64,000 bases of DNA from Myoxocephalus aenaeus (Eukaryota > Chordata > Actinopteri > Perciformes > Cottidae), in assembly GCA_038501785.1 (NCBI GenBank), contig JBAMJR010000001.1, positions 607,001 through 671,000 of the forward strand, read 5' to 3'. Below the pieces are notes generated by a model. It was not told where the DNA came from, ran no database searches, and worked only from the letters and a program-made list of their open reading frames with translations. This document shows positions 12,736 through 25,914 of the stretch, one piece after another. Every line of letters starts with the position of its first letter. Positions within the stretch are counted from its first letter, which is position 1. A program made the translations under genes and the position numbers.

Positions 12736-15109
12736 AACATAGACAATGTAAGTATGTAAAACATGTGCCAAACCCCACAAATGAAATTTCAAAATATGAA
12801 AAACAGTCTTAAACTAGTGAAAGGTTCTGTGTTTGTTTGACCCATCCACCACTCTCGCTCTCTAACCCGCCCTGTTTATTTGTTCATTATACAACGTCAT
12901 CACTCTCCTGGTGCCTTTTCTCTGACCGTCTAATAATGACGGACACAAAGCGTTGATATTTAAAGCCCTGGGATTCAAAACGACACATAATAATGTTGTA
13001 TATTAAACTACCTATCCATCAGCTGTTACGATTATTACAGGAAATCACATCAATAACTGCTGCAATATCTAAAGCATATGCACCTGGAATTGAAAATGGC
13101 AACTTCAGTGCATTGTTCGTTCTGGTGAGATTTGTGAAAGAGGAGTGTGTTTCTGGTTTCTAGGACACTGAAATACACAGTTGAGCATTCTGGTGGCGTT
13201 GCCTAATGTGTTCATCAAATGTGTCCATTTGATAAACGCAGTTTCTTAGTATCCCATTGTTGCCCTGTTAGTCTAGTTAAGCTGTTAACAAGCCAGCACA
13301 GCAAAGCCCTAATAACACCCTGCTGTAAATAATTCAACAGCATTTCCTGTAATGTGGCAACCTCCCACACCACTCCCTAACTGTCTAAATGCGCTCCTGC
13401 AGCACGCGCAGGCCTCCATCCAAGCCCCCAGTCACAGCTACAGGCCTGCCACCAGCTCCTAGTAATACAGGAATGCCTCTGTACTCTTCTCTCCTGATAG
13501 AGTGGCCGTTGTGATAACATCAGGCACCAGTGCCTGCACAGCCACAGGGCTCCGAGACACACTTTTATGACTTAAGTATCTGGGACTGATATCTGCAGCC
13601 ATCAGTTCAGTACACCCTCATCACATACTACCACAGACATTCTCCCTCTGTCTCACAGACACACACAAACACATGCCTGCGAACGTGCATGTGTACACAC
13701 AACCTCACGCTACATACCTCCCATCATTCATTGCACACACACACACACAACTTCTATATTCTGTGGACCAAATGTAATCTTCAGTCAACTCGTAATCAAT
13801 TAGCCACAAACTGTGAGTTTAGTACATTAGTTATACTTAACCACTCAGACATAACTTAAATGTAATGATAAACTTGACGCTAACTAAGGCCTGTCATACT
13901 AAACCAAATGCTAAATAAACCCAGTAACCCTAAACCTAACTCAAAGATAGCTTTATGAAAAAAATAAAACAAAACGTTTGGCCCTCACATAACGTATGAA
14001 AGCAGGCACAAGATGATCAGTCTAAATAAAGCAGACTTCAAACGGAGTGCCGTATCACTGGGAGACAGAGGAAGACAGCAGGGTTCCTCCTGATAACACC
14101 GACTTCTTAACAATGTCCACCTGATTGGGAGTCATGCTCACTGACAGTCATATAATGAAGTTCTTCTTTCACTATTACTGTCATGTTTGAACAACGTTTA
14201 TCGCAAGTAGCACAACCAGTACCATTGTGTTTGTACTTCATTGCAGTAATAATTCATTCAGAAGTACCTGTATAGATCTATTCAACTTTAAGTTTATGAA
14301 GAAAGATTCTGCTGTATCACATAATACTTTTTGGGGGGATATTTGTGCTCAGACATTCTGAACTCACGGTCTTCTTACTATCTTTTTCAAGATCTTCAGT
14401 CAGTGTCCGCCATGGTCTTCAACAGCGAACACAATACAAAACAGTTCAGTGATGAGGAGATGATGAAAACAATGCATTACCCCGATGTCGGAGCCTTTTT
14501 TAGGTACACACACACACACACACACTTGGATGATGTTGCACACATGATGGGATTTCCAGATGCATCCAAATGGGGCCAAAGATTTAGGTCAGAATCTGGA
14601 GATTGATGGCTTGATTTGGGGGAAAACTGACTTCATACAAACAGCTGCCATAAGATAAGTCTCAGTTGCGAATACTTCTCCTCAAGTTCTGACAGGTTTC
14701 TTGCATGAACGTAATTTTTAAACAAGCTTGGCATTTCGCAACATAGATAATAATATATAAGATAAAAAAAAAAAAAAACAATATCAAGTTCTTTATCATA
14801 AACTAAGCGTCAGCTACTACAACTTGTCTTGTAAAACTGATGCATCAAGTTAATGTAAAATGGCGCCTAAAGCAGCACCCTCAAGCTGTCAGTATGGAGC
14901 GACACTGCAGATACCCTTTACTCCTCTTTGACCTAAAAAAAAAGGCAGTGTGTGCCTATTTGACGGACAGCACCACTTCACTCTTTCACATTGATGGTCA
15001 GTCACACAAACAAAAAGACGGATGAGATGAGTTTCTCAGGGGAGTGAGGATAATAAAATCAGGGTGTCTGTGTGTCCTGAGTGGGGGCCATATTTGATGC
15101 TCTAACAGA

Positions 15110-15620
15110 ATGAAGGTCTTTGCGGCCCGGCCTGGCAGTCTTTTAGCTAAAGCAAGCAGATTTCTTTGAAGCCTGGCCACCTTGGCTGAAGAGCCATTAC
15201 TCCCGTGGTTTTCTATACATTAACCATGCTAGAGCAGCACAAGTGCATTACAGGCTGCCGCCCCAGAAGGGCCCAATTGTACTCCCTCTTGTTAAATATT
15301 ACCCCAACAGAGCTTTTGATTTTATTGTCATTTTTTTCTCCCCATAGCGCTTATCCTCCTCTCCTCCCCCGATCAGATTAGGATCGATTGCTTCATGGCA
15401 GAGCTGGCCCAGACATGAGGACCAGAACAACGCTACAGCGCGATTGTGCTCCTCAGGCCCCGCCTTGGAGACTATTCAGGCGACTAAATAGAATGATTTG
15501 CCCTTAGATGTCAAATTTCCTCCGAGACAAGGATGTCAATACCAATTAGATTGTCTGCAGTTGCCTTAGTTACGCCAGCCTGCCCCCCGCCGCCACCACC
15601 GCCACCCAAGCCTCTTTTCC
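15110..15620. promoter_or_regulatory. Candidate enhancer block (strong texture)
   Basis: About 500 bp of unique balanced sequence with no substantial open frame or repeat, rich in homeodomain and GATA-like cores: ttgttaaatattacc, cagattaggatcgattgc, taccaattagattgtctgca. It resembles the deeply conserved elements typical of T-box gene deserts. Function inferred. Confidence 0.32.
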
Positions 15621-17449
15621 TCTAAAGATACACTTGCTCTCTTTTAACATCTCACTCACATCTCTCTTTTTTGTAGGCAGAGTGGTGGTCTCGGCACCAA
15701 GCCTTTAGCCTCAAATCAGTTTTATGGCTGGCGCTGTGCAGACATTAGGCTAACTCCATTAGCCTCTCTGAAGGAGATGGCCTGAGGGGATACTAAGGGG
15801 CCAAGATGTGACTGGGCAGGGGTGTGTGTGCGTCTGTGTGTCTGTGTGTGTGTATGTGCATGCTGAAAGGGTGAAGGGGTAACATTGTCTTACAGAGTCT
15901 TTTGGCATCTCCTTAAAGGTCACTGTCTGCTGGTCCGAGGAGGCAAAAGCCCACTGGAGCACGAACATAAACAAGAAAGAGAAGTGGGCAGAAAATGGAT
16001 TAATGAACAAATGTAATTAGGAGAAAGGGAAGATGGAGAGAGTGGGAGAGAGGACTCTGTCTCCACTTAGTATCGTGGCTCCTGCAGGCGCTTAAGTGCT
16101 AACATGACAAACAGATGTGGCCACGGCTGGCCAGACATAGGGCTGCACACACAAACACACCTACACATACACAAATGCACATATTGTCGTTCCTTCGCTG
16201 TCTCTATCTCAGCTTCCTAAAAATGGACTTCAAGATCACTGTGCACAAAATGCAAAAAGAAAATTGGCTTATATAACTCCAAATGATGTAGACAAGCTCA
16301 AACCCAACAAGACAACAATGTGTACGCAAGAAATTCAGCAGCAGATGAAAGGTTAATGAAGCCATAACTGCTCCAGAGGTGAAAACACACATTCCTTACA
16401 GATACCTTTAGGAACTAACTTTCTGTTTTGGGAAAAATAACACGGCCTCATCTCTGTGAGCTTATAACAGGAATAAGTAAGCAGTCAGAGCAACAAGTTG
16501 CTATAAGTTTTCAAGGTAAAAAAAGAACTGTCAGAAATTATGAAAGGACAATCACCAATAGATTCAGAAACAGATGCTTTACACTATAATATACTGCTAT
16601 ACACCTGAACCTGTGGCCTCATATTTTTCAGCCTTTGATCCATCACGTCCCTCCAGTGATCAGAGCTCTGTGCTCTTTACTCAGCTGTCCACCACTTATA
16701 GCGTATGTGTCACCTTGTCTGGACTTCAACATTAAACTGCTGTCGGTGTGAAGAGCATAAAGGGCATATTGCTTCAACTGACATTCATTCAGAGGAAAAT
16801 TTCCTCACAGCGATACTTAGAATAAATATTTGTGTTAAAGGCCACAATGTATAACTTCCTTCTGTATATTTTACAGCATTATTACAGGAACATGAAACCT
16901 TATACTTTCTTTGACAGGTTTCAATTACTATCTAAAAGACACCATTAACTACTGCAATTGACGAAATCAATACCTTCCCAGAAAGCATCCAAATCAGCGT
17001 AAGATGTAATCAGGTCGGTTTTCAGTTCTCTGCCGGTATAGTTAACCATAAACACAAGGGGAATTTCCTGAGAGCATCATATTTTACGATGATTTGAAAA
17101 TGAAATCCTATTATAAGGTTTCAGGCAATATACTTCAACTTGAAGCACTAGTTGACATGTTTGAAATAAAGGCACACAAAAAAGACCATTTGTAATGCAA
17201 CCCAGTGCTACACACATTCTTTCCCTCCGTTTCATGTCAAAGGCCCACTGTGCACAACAGCAGACACTAATGTGAGCCATGACCAGGGCTGCGAAGCTCC
17301 TTCCCTCAAAACCGTTTCCCCTCCTCTTTTCTCGGGCGCACAACTCTACGAAAACCAATTCAGCAGTGCGGAATGGAAACAGGACTTGCATTTTGAAGTT
17401 GGTTTAACCTTGCAGTGACACCTATTGCAGATGCTTTGAAATGGTTGAG

Positions 17450-17700
17450 AAGAATAGTTTCCGCATGGTGGGATCTGTAATTAGGCGGCACATCTGCACC
17501 AGCAGCACCCCAGCATCCCCTCAACCTCCAAATCTGGCATGCTCTGAGCCCGCCGCTGGTTGGCAGCCAACACAAACAGTTCCCACTGCATAAATGTGAA
17601 TAATTTTGTTAGATGAATTTTAACTGAGCAATTAGATGGATTCCAACTGAATATTTCAAGAGCGCTGCGCATTTGACTTCCCGATTGATAAGGACAGATC
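17450..17700. promoter_or_regulatory. Candidate conserved non-coding element
   Basis: Unique block with ggatctgtaattaggcggc, gcataaatgtgaataatttt, gagcaattagatgg and cccgattgataagg. Several ATTA/TAAT cores in a GC-balanced context. Inference only. Confidence 0.25.
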
Positions 17701-19804
17701 AAGGGAGACGCAGATACAAGCGGCAGGACACGGTGAGCGAAGAGCAGAGACAAAGAAGGATAAACAGAGAGAACGATGAAAGAAGGGGAGGAGAGATAGT
17801 GACAGCCATGAGACAGAAATTTACAACCAGATCATCAATTAACCACTCCAATCACAATGGATCAAGCTATTAAATGTGCATTTCTTCTAAACGACCTCCT
17901 GGCTGACAACGACGACAGATCATGAGCTAGTATTGATGGCTGTTGGAACACTATGCAGTCCCAAAGTCTGAGAAGTTCACTGTTTGTCAGTTAATTCGGC
18001 ACATGCGGTCAGGAACAAAACAAATGTCTGCCCTCTCAACTTACGTCTCATTAAATGCAATCCAGTTATTTCAAGCTACAAGACTGATGTCTTGTGCTCT
18101 CAGGTTGGCATGTTTACCTTGCCCTCGTTTTTCTTGTGCTGAATAAGCACAGAATGTGACCATTAAATATATTGCTGATGGAGAGACAAGGGGATGGAGA
18201 CATCAATATTAAAGTGAACTGGGGTTACTGCCGGCTGTTAGGTTATCCCCGAGTGACGTCATCTGCAAGTTAGATGAAGAATATATCATGCATTTAAACA
18301 CACGCTTTAAGTTATGACTTAACATTTTTTCTCTGATTTAATGTTTACTTGAATATCATAATTCCACTAATGCTCTGTGAGATCAAACGTTGTGATTTTA
18401 TTTTTTTAACATAAACAAAAGTTCTTCCGCAGTATCATTGCAAAGAGCCTCTGTCTAGTGAAAAAAAGCATGTTGAACAAAAGGGCCCGAGGACATGGCA
18501 TACTCTATAAAATCCTACTTTCAGCACCTCTGAAATTAGACCTAAAGTCGCCCCGGAGGGGCTGTTGGACGCCATTGACCAGGTTCTGCCCTCCGCTTGC
18601 TCATGGATGACGTCCCCACCTCTTTGAAGTCCCTCGCCACAACAACACCAGCACCACTTCCTATCCTAGAAAGACCAAGTGTGAGTTTCCCCTCGTAGGA
18701 CGCCAGCAAAAAAGCAGGTTTGAGGGAGGAAAGGGGACCCACAACACTCAAAATAATCCAGATGTTTGCATGCCATGTTAACATGTGGAGACATGCGCTT
18801 GCCGTGGCCCTGCATTAATGACGGTAGAGATCCATCTGGGGGTGGGGGCCTGATAGGCAACGGGGAAGTTGTGACAGGCCGTGGCACATACACACACTCA
18901 CCCGGTCACATGTGCTAGCAATAAGTTAGCCTCGCTGCCACTCTGGTCTGCGCTGAGGCTCTGTTGCCGAGACTGGAATAATTCTCATTATAGCAAGAAA
19001 AAGAAGAAAACGCCTGAGAAAGAAATTGTATGCTGCTGTTTTGGTTATATCGAGGAACTTCTGGCAAATCATTCAGCAACAGAGATTTGTTTTATTCTGG
19101 TAAAATAAAAAGATATTAAACTTAAACACGTGTATAGGTTGCACATGAAATGTTGTAGCTGGGTGTGTGACACATTTTATAGTATGAATATGTTTTCCTT
19201 ACACAATCCAGCATTGATAGTTTCAAGGGGGAAAAAACACTACTTGAACCAGAGGATTACACTAACTATCTTCTTAAAGTCTGTTGATTATTTTTTAAAT
19301 AATTCATGGTATTGTTTAATACATTTATGTTTTCATTCCAGGGGCAACATTTGAATAAAATACCATTAATTACAATTCTAACTTCTCTTGACAATAAACA
19401 CTTTTAAAAAAGAATAAAAAAGAAACCTTGTTGTAGAATAGCTACAGTATGAATTTGTACAGTAGTTCATGTATCCTAATATTATTCAGAGACACATTTC
19501 ATTGGTACTGTGTGCTATCAAGTATTATTACCACGATGTTCATGATTGACAATCTTATTCATTTTTTTCTAGTGAAGTACTTCCAGGTTAATATTTAACT
19601 CACTCATATATCTTTAAAATGGTCTGCCTATTAAATCATAATGCAATTTCTATGGACTTTAATTATTCTATTTAAAATGTATTATTCTATTTGACCAAAA
19701 GGTGCATAAAAGTGAATTATTAAATATTTAGTCACCAATAATTTTGTATTAGTATTATTATTGTCTATATCTTTCATCCCTGCTGTTTTTATATCTTATT
19801 TTCT

Positions 19805-19876
19805 GTCTGTAAATTGCTGCTACGCAAATTTCCCCTTGGGGATTAATAAAGTATATATTCATTCATTCATTCATTA
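19805..19876 (+). mobile_element. LINE-type 3' tail with ATTC repeats
   Basis: aaatttccccttggggatta followed by ataaagtatat and (ATTC)n is the short terminal piece of a fish LINE. It is one of very few transposon traces on the 5' side of tbx3. Confidence 0.55.
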
Positions 19877-20449
19877 AAGAGTTAGTTGTGCTTTGTAAGC
19901 ATTATTTGTCAACTAACAACTGACTTTCTAGGTGGCATAAATAAATCCTTTCCCACCTTCAAGCTTGCCTGTCTGTCTGACTCACTGTCTTCTTTGTGAA
20001 GAAGAGGATTAGCCACTCTGGTTTTCCATTGGCTGAACGCGTTTGTGTGTTTGTATGTGTTTTGATTATATCACAGTGTAGACAACAGGACATTTCAAAG
20101 ACACCAAAGAGTAACCAGGAATCCGTTTACAGAAGATACAGTACATACGTTGTTGTGTGACTCACAACACATCGCCGTCATGGAAATATCGCTCCTTGGC
20201 ATTCAGCAAAGCAGAATACATATACTGTAAAGCCATCTACAATTTGGACTGAATAGTGAATTTTGTGAAGTAGTAACCTTTCTAAGATATTAGCATTTCA
20301 AAAGGAGAGAAGAAAGAAGTGTGCGATAAACGAGGAAGCGAAGAGAGAGGGGGGGTAAATGTAAAGATTGCATGGAATGCTCTTGCATGAACTGTAAATG
20401 AACCCCTAAACCCCACTATCCACCTGACAAAATCTGTTCTTTGCACTGA

Positions 20450-20600
20450 CACACAACCGCAGAGAGCTTGCAGCCCGCATGCAGGAATGCAATGTTAAGA
20501 TCACAATTGCCTCTCTATAGCCCTGAGAAATTAATATTTTCATCCCAGGAGAGGCTGCGGAAATATTAGACAATCCAATAATTGAGTATCTTTAAACACT
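20450..20600. promoter_or_regulatory. Candidate conserved non-coding element
   Basis: Short unique block with gcatgcaggaatgcaatg, gagaaattaatattttcatc and caatccaataattg. Inference only. Confidence 0.2.
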
Positions 20601-21136
20601 CAATATCCTATATCACCCTGCTTGCTATGATTGTTTTGGGGCACAGCGGGATTAGTTGCAACCATGATACCTAAAACGTTCACTAAGGTCTCAGAGGGGA
20701 CATGTTTGAGATGAGGGGTTCTTATTTTAGAAAAAGAAATATGACTCATTAGGGAGATAAAAATTACTGACAAATACATGTTTGTTTTTTTCCCCATTCC
20801 TTGTTTAATGATCCGAAACACACTGCCTTAAAATACCTTTTGGGAGAGTCTAACAACATAAAGTGTAACACCTCTCTGGTATGCAACACTACTGGCTTTC
20901 GGATCTCTCCTCAGCTGTCATCTGTGACACACTTCGCATTGAAACTGAACTGACGTAACGATAACTACAGTTGCATGGTTAGAATGGTATTTAAGCAGCC
21001 TAATACCCTGTTTGTTTTCCAATGTGCTCTCCCAGTGGTGCTCTCAATCCACTGAGGGTGTGTTGAGTGCTGTGATTGGTGTGTTTTTGTCTGTGTGTGT
21101 TCAGAGACACTCCCTCTACTAAGCTGGGCAGGTCTT

Positions 21137-21140
<4 letters not shown>

Positions 21141-21211
<71 letters not shown>
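21141..21211. repeat. (TG)n microsatellite
   Basis: Pure run of about 35 units followed by a pyrimidine-rich segment. Confidence 0.97.
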
Positions 21212-21212
<1 letters not shown>

Positions 21213-21426
21213 TCCCTCCTTCATTCAGTCACTCACTTTCCCTCACTCGTTCTTTTCTTTCCCCTTTTACTTCCCCTCATAATGTCTGCTTGTTTCCTCC
21301 TCCTTTCTTCTCCCTCTCTCCTCCCACATGGGCTGTATGCATTCCTGCCAGGAGGGGCGGAGGTGTCTGTGATCTGGGCTCGATAAGGACCAGGCCTCCC
21401 CTCCACGCTGTACCCTCCCTCGTGTT

Positions 21427-21456
21427 CACCCTCACCCTCACCCTCACCCTCACCCC
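21427..21456 (+). repeat. (CACCCT)n short tandem repeat
   Basis: About five consecutive CACCCT/CTCACC hexamers. Not telomeric, because the unit differs from CCCTAA. Confidence 0.8.
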
Positions 21457-21851
21457 CTCCCTGGGAAAATGGATGCACCCTCCTCCCTGGCAGGGCACCG
21501 ACTCCCCTTTGAGTGTGCTGCCAGCCGTGGCAGCAGAGACTTAACATGATTTGTTTGTCTGCTGCTGCGTGTTTGCACCAAACTTCAGCGCCAACCCCCA
21601 TTACTTCTGCCGTAGATCCAGGGGGCTGGTTAGCTGGTACAGATCTGGCGTGAGGCTCCTGGAGGCCGGGGGCGGAGGGTTAAAGGGGTGTTAAAGAGGG
21701 TGAGGTAGGAAAGGTGGGGGATGTAGGGAGAGATCAGGGTCAAAATGAGTTTGGAATATGATCCACGGGCTGGAAACATTCAACATTTCTTAAAAATAGG
21801 CTGCAGTTGGGCTGAACGTAGCATATGTGAGAGATAACAGGAAAACATTTG

Positions 21852-21854
<3 letters not shown>

Positions 21855-21900
<46 letters not shown>
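21855..21900. repeat. (AC)n microsatellite
   Basis: Pure run of 23 units. Confidence 0.97.
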
Positions 21901-21903
<3 letters not shown>

Positions 21904-21939
21904 AAACTATTTCACTAATCACTCAGTTCCCATTCTTCC

Positions 21940-22180
21940 TTTTTTTCCTGGTATTTTGTAATTGGCTTGCTTCCTGGTGCAGTGGCGGACAGCAGGCACA
22001 GCAGCGGCTGCCCAGTCGGCCCATTGATCTTTCATCAGCCCATAGAGTTAAAGCTGAAGGCATGAGGGAGAGGCTGGAGAGGCAGCCCCTCTTTTTATGG
22101 CAGCCCGCTGGAGCCTGCCTCGGATTGTTCCCTGTTTCCTCAGATTGTTTTTCATTTAGGGTGCAACGCTGTGCCGCTCT
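21940..22180. promoter_or_regulatory. Candidate conserved non-coding element
   Basis: Unique block starting gtaattggcttgcttcctgg, with CAGCAGCGGCTGCC, cccattgatctttcatc and ctttttatggcagccc. Balanced composition right after a (CA)n tract. Inference only. Confidence 0.25.
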
Positions 22181-22639
22181 GAGGAGGTGAGGTTAAGTGT
22201 GGCACACGTTTAGGAGAGCACACAGCGGCTACGAGCTAGATAGCTGGATACAGTGGTATAGCAAGGCCTGTTTGCTAAAAACATTGTAGTTTCTCTGAGT
22301 GAGTGTTTGGGTTTTTGGCTTTATGGGTTTATGGGGTGTATCTGTATATTTCTCCCTGTTCCAAAGCACGGATTAAATGACTTATAGGAAGGCAGCTGAT
22401 CTGGAGCCTAATAAGTAATTAGTCTAAACACATATGAATGTGTATTTTAGAGTGGGAGGAATATTGAAGAAGTATTTCTTGCCTAAAATACTGGCAGGGA
22501 ACTCGGATGACGAACAGGAGCAGCACTAATTTAGTGGAGGAGATACATTAAACTGTTGCACTTGATAATATTTCTCCATCGACTCCCAGACTATTAATCA
22601 AAACCATTTTACATTAAGAAGAAAGTAGCAAGAGCTCTT

Positions 22640-22880
22640 AACGCAAATCAAATTTCACTTAAGGGGCTAAAATTACCTTCATCAATTTGCATGAAAGCCA
22701 TGGCAGTGGTCAAGACATCCATGTGATATCCAATCAGAGGGTCAGATCAGTGTGTGGGTGTGGTCCTTTGTATCCCCAACAGTATTCCATTGATTTGAGC
22801 TCCGGCGCTGAGCTGAAGCAGTCAAGCAGCAGGCCCTGAACTTGGTCATCTAACTGATATATGATATTAGGATCCTTCTT
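22640..22880. promoter_or_regulatory. Candidate conserved non-coding element
   Basis: Unique block with ggctaaaattaccttcatca, atttgcatgaaagcc (octamer-like) and gtgggtgtggtcc (KLF-like). Inference only. Confidence 0.22.
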
Positions 22881-22906
22881 CGAGGCAGCTCCACGGGGAT
22901 CTGGTC

Positions 22907-22907
<1 letters not shown>

Positions 22908-22938
<31 letters not shown>

Positions 22939-22939
22939 C
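22908..22939. repeat. (AG)n microsatellite, interrupted
   Basis: AG run with one AAAG interruption. Confidence 0.9.
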
Positions 22940-23104
22940 AGAAACAGACTTCAGATCAGCAGATCAATTTTCACTGGACCTTGAATATTTCATGTGGGGA
23001 GCCTTGCAACATACACACAGATGGGCTAAATAAACTGGCCGACAACCATGTCCAGTCACACACACACACACACATGATCATACACTTGATTATGCTTGCT
23101 TAAA

Positions 23105-23106
<2 letters not shown>

Positions 23107-23136
<30 letters not shown>
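23107..23136. repeat. (CA)n microsatellite, short
   Basis: Pure CA run. A similar short run lies at 23321-23350. Confidence 0.9.
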
Positions 23137-23138
<2 letters not shown>

Positions 23139-24759
23139 GCCTGATCACACTGGAAATTGTAGAAAATGGAGTACGTTGGCTCTTTACTGCTCAAATTTAG
23201 CAAAAGATAATGTGTCATTGTGTGGCCTTAACATTATGGGAAAATACAAATTTCTTGTTATGCTACAAAAATGTATTGCAGTGTATGACAAGTACATTTC
23301 CGTGAGAAGATGTCGCAGAGGCACACACACACACACACACACACACACATTTCACCGTGAGGAACGGGTTAGGGGAATCATGTCTGGATCATGTTTCTAG
23401 TCCCAGCGAACATGTGGTCGATGTGAGGCTGTGATACTAACTCAGCTCTGGTCCGAGCACTGGACACCGAGGACAACACACTCAAACAGACAGTTTATAC
23501 GCACAGTAGAGACATACTTTTGCTCATAATGGAAATTATTTGTTAATTTGCATATTTGATGCATTCTTCTGATCTGTGATCTTTTGACATTTAATTCCCA
23601 CTAAATGGGGCAAGATCGTAAAATGTTGGAACATAAATATCAGATTATTTCAAAGAAAAACTTAAATTATGCCGTGTGTAAAATGGACAGTAAATCTAAG
23701 CAGAGTATCAGCGGCAACAGTGCAATGGGACCTCGCTCTCGCAGCAATAACCCACACCTGACCCCTAAACCTTCACCCACAGAAAGGATGTTGTTTCACC
23801 GACTGTCTTCAAATACTTTCCTCTCGGAAAGACATCAGTGAAACCAGAGCTTGTCAGGCCCTGTATTTGTTTATTAAGTACGCTCTTGGACTGGCTTACT
23901 CCCAAGATGGCTGTAACTGAGAGATTTGTTCATGTAGACATTAGGGCTGGCTATCAGTGGTGAATTATTTATTGAAAAAAATCTTCTCTTCCTTGACGGA
24001 TGAGGGAATATGTAGGGCTGCTCACCGACTCCACAGTACATTAGAGGAATGATGAAAACACTAGTAGGTGTCCACTGAATTCATGTATTTAGAAAACAAT
24101 TGACAAAATCTCTTTTTCTGGAAAATAATTGAAAGAATATTGATAGTATTTCTATAGTCGCACTTTCACTAAGCCATGACCTCGAGGAAAATACAACTGC
24201 CAATATGTCTGCCGCAGCACACCAGCTTAGCATTTGAATAGGCAAAATAATTGGATTTAAAACAATTTTCATGACTAATATATTGAAATTAAGTTAACTC
24301 TTTATAGGTCCCGTGCTGTGCCTTTCCAAACAGCTCGTAATTTCTTAACTCTTCCAAAGCTGTGTCCGCCTGTCAGTGCCCTCTCAAACGTCTGAATGGT
24401 GTATTTTTCTAAATGCTATCTTCTAGAAGAAATACGATAAACTTCAGTGAACATATTCCCACTGACAGGAACGGCAGGGACTCAAGCAGTGGTTGCAAAA
24501 TATGTGCAGATACCACAGGACCCCCCCAACCCCAACCCCGGTTTTGGACAATGATAAAATAAAATACAACAAACAAAAGGACACAAGTCACACTAAATCA
24601 GACAACTACAAATTCAGTTACGATGGACAATTTTCCTGCCAGATTTAAATCACAATGATTTGTTCTCATCATAATAAATCACATTCAGTCTTTCCCTCTG
24701 CCCGCTTTATTGTGTTAGTTTTTGTAGTCTGCTGCAGTGAAAGAAAGAGAGACAGGCAG

Positions 24760-24910
24760 AGGGGCCTGGCTATTGTCATTCAATGGCCGGGCCATTTTGG
24801 AAATCACCGCTCTTGATTTGCTCCCTCTCTGTATTCCCTTATGGCCGCACTAGATGGAAGGCTTCCTTTTATAATTTTCCAAGTTGCACATTCGCTACAG
24901 ACCCCCCTCC
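24760..24910. promoter_or_regulatory. Candidate conserved non-coding element
   Basis: Unique block with ggctattgtcattcaatggc, gggccattttggaaatcacc and cttccttttataattttcc. The SOX-like cattcaatg/ctattgtc pair is notable. Inference only. Confidence 0.22.
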
Positions 24911-25837
24911 CCATCCTTCTCAGAATAACATACACATGTCAAAGACTGAGTTGAATGTTTGAATGAGCCGATGATAGAAGTAAAAAAAAATTGATGAGGG
25001 ACCGTTAACTTTCAATAGAATCTGCAACAACAGGATGCAGCTATATTGATAAAACTATTCAACCCTCATTCAAAATTTCACAACAAAACACTAGTTGTGC
25101 TCTCTCTGTGTAATTTACCGCTAGAGACGTCTATATATTGGCTAAAGATAAAAGCTGCTCCATTACCAGAGGGGACTAATAATTGTGATCTATGCCTGCT
25201 CACTCAGCAAATAATCAATCATGCTTATTTAGTGCGTTTAAACTGGGATTTTGCTTTAAACAAACCCATGTCATACATATTGAGGGGAACCTTTTAAGCC
25301 AATATTATATCATATATAATGTTCGCGTGATAACTAAACTATTTTGTGGGATTAAATGTTACAATGGCAATATATGGGGGCTTTTAAACTTCAGACCTAA
25401 TTTGAATGAACTCACTCTGGCCCCGTGACCCAGGCTCATCTAAACACTCTCACATTGTCCCACAAAGAGCCAGTAAAACGAGGCCCATGACCCATTTTTT
25501 TGTCTTGGCCCATATTTCAAGAATATAGTATTAGGCAAAGGTTTCTGCTATCAGTGAGTCAGCATCCTCACTGCCAAAAACACCAAAGATCAGAGAGGGG
25601 GAAAAGTGCAGCGCACAGCAGTCGAACAGATTGGCAACACAAGACAACAAGGAAAACTGAATCCAGGATACATTGGAGCTCAGATGCTGACAGCCGGATG
25701 ACTTGAGTAATTGAAGAGCTGATTTAGAACAACAAGCGTGTTCAGACTTTAATTTGCAGAAATCAGGCAGGATCTCCACACCGCCGCAACCACACCAAGG
25801 GTGATTATTCTCATCAATATGGCATGAAATTCACTCT

Positions 25838-25838
25838 C

Positions 25839-25911
<73 letters not shown>
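25838..25911. repeat. (AG)n microsatellite
   Basis: AG run with one early AAAG interruption. Confidence 0.96.

Positions 25912-25914
<3 letters not shown>

Larger units (their letters stand above)
8831..21100. other. Gene-free upstream region, middle part
   Basis: No gene recognised. It contains poly-C (12094-12129), (CT)n (12402-12458), a dispersed repeat piece near 12,600-12,735, a LINE-type tail at about 19,810-19,875, and regulatory-looking blocks at 9175-9440, 15110-15620, 17450-17700 and 20450-20600. The remainder shows nothing I can name. Confidence 0.65.

Noticed and set aside
21427..21456. Possible interstitial telomere repeat
   Set aside because: The unit is CACCCT, not CCCTAA.
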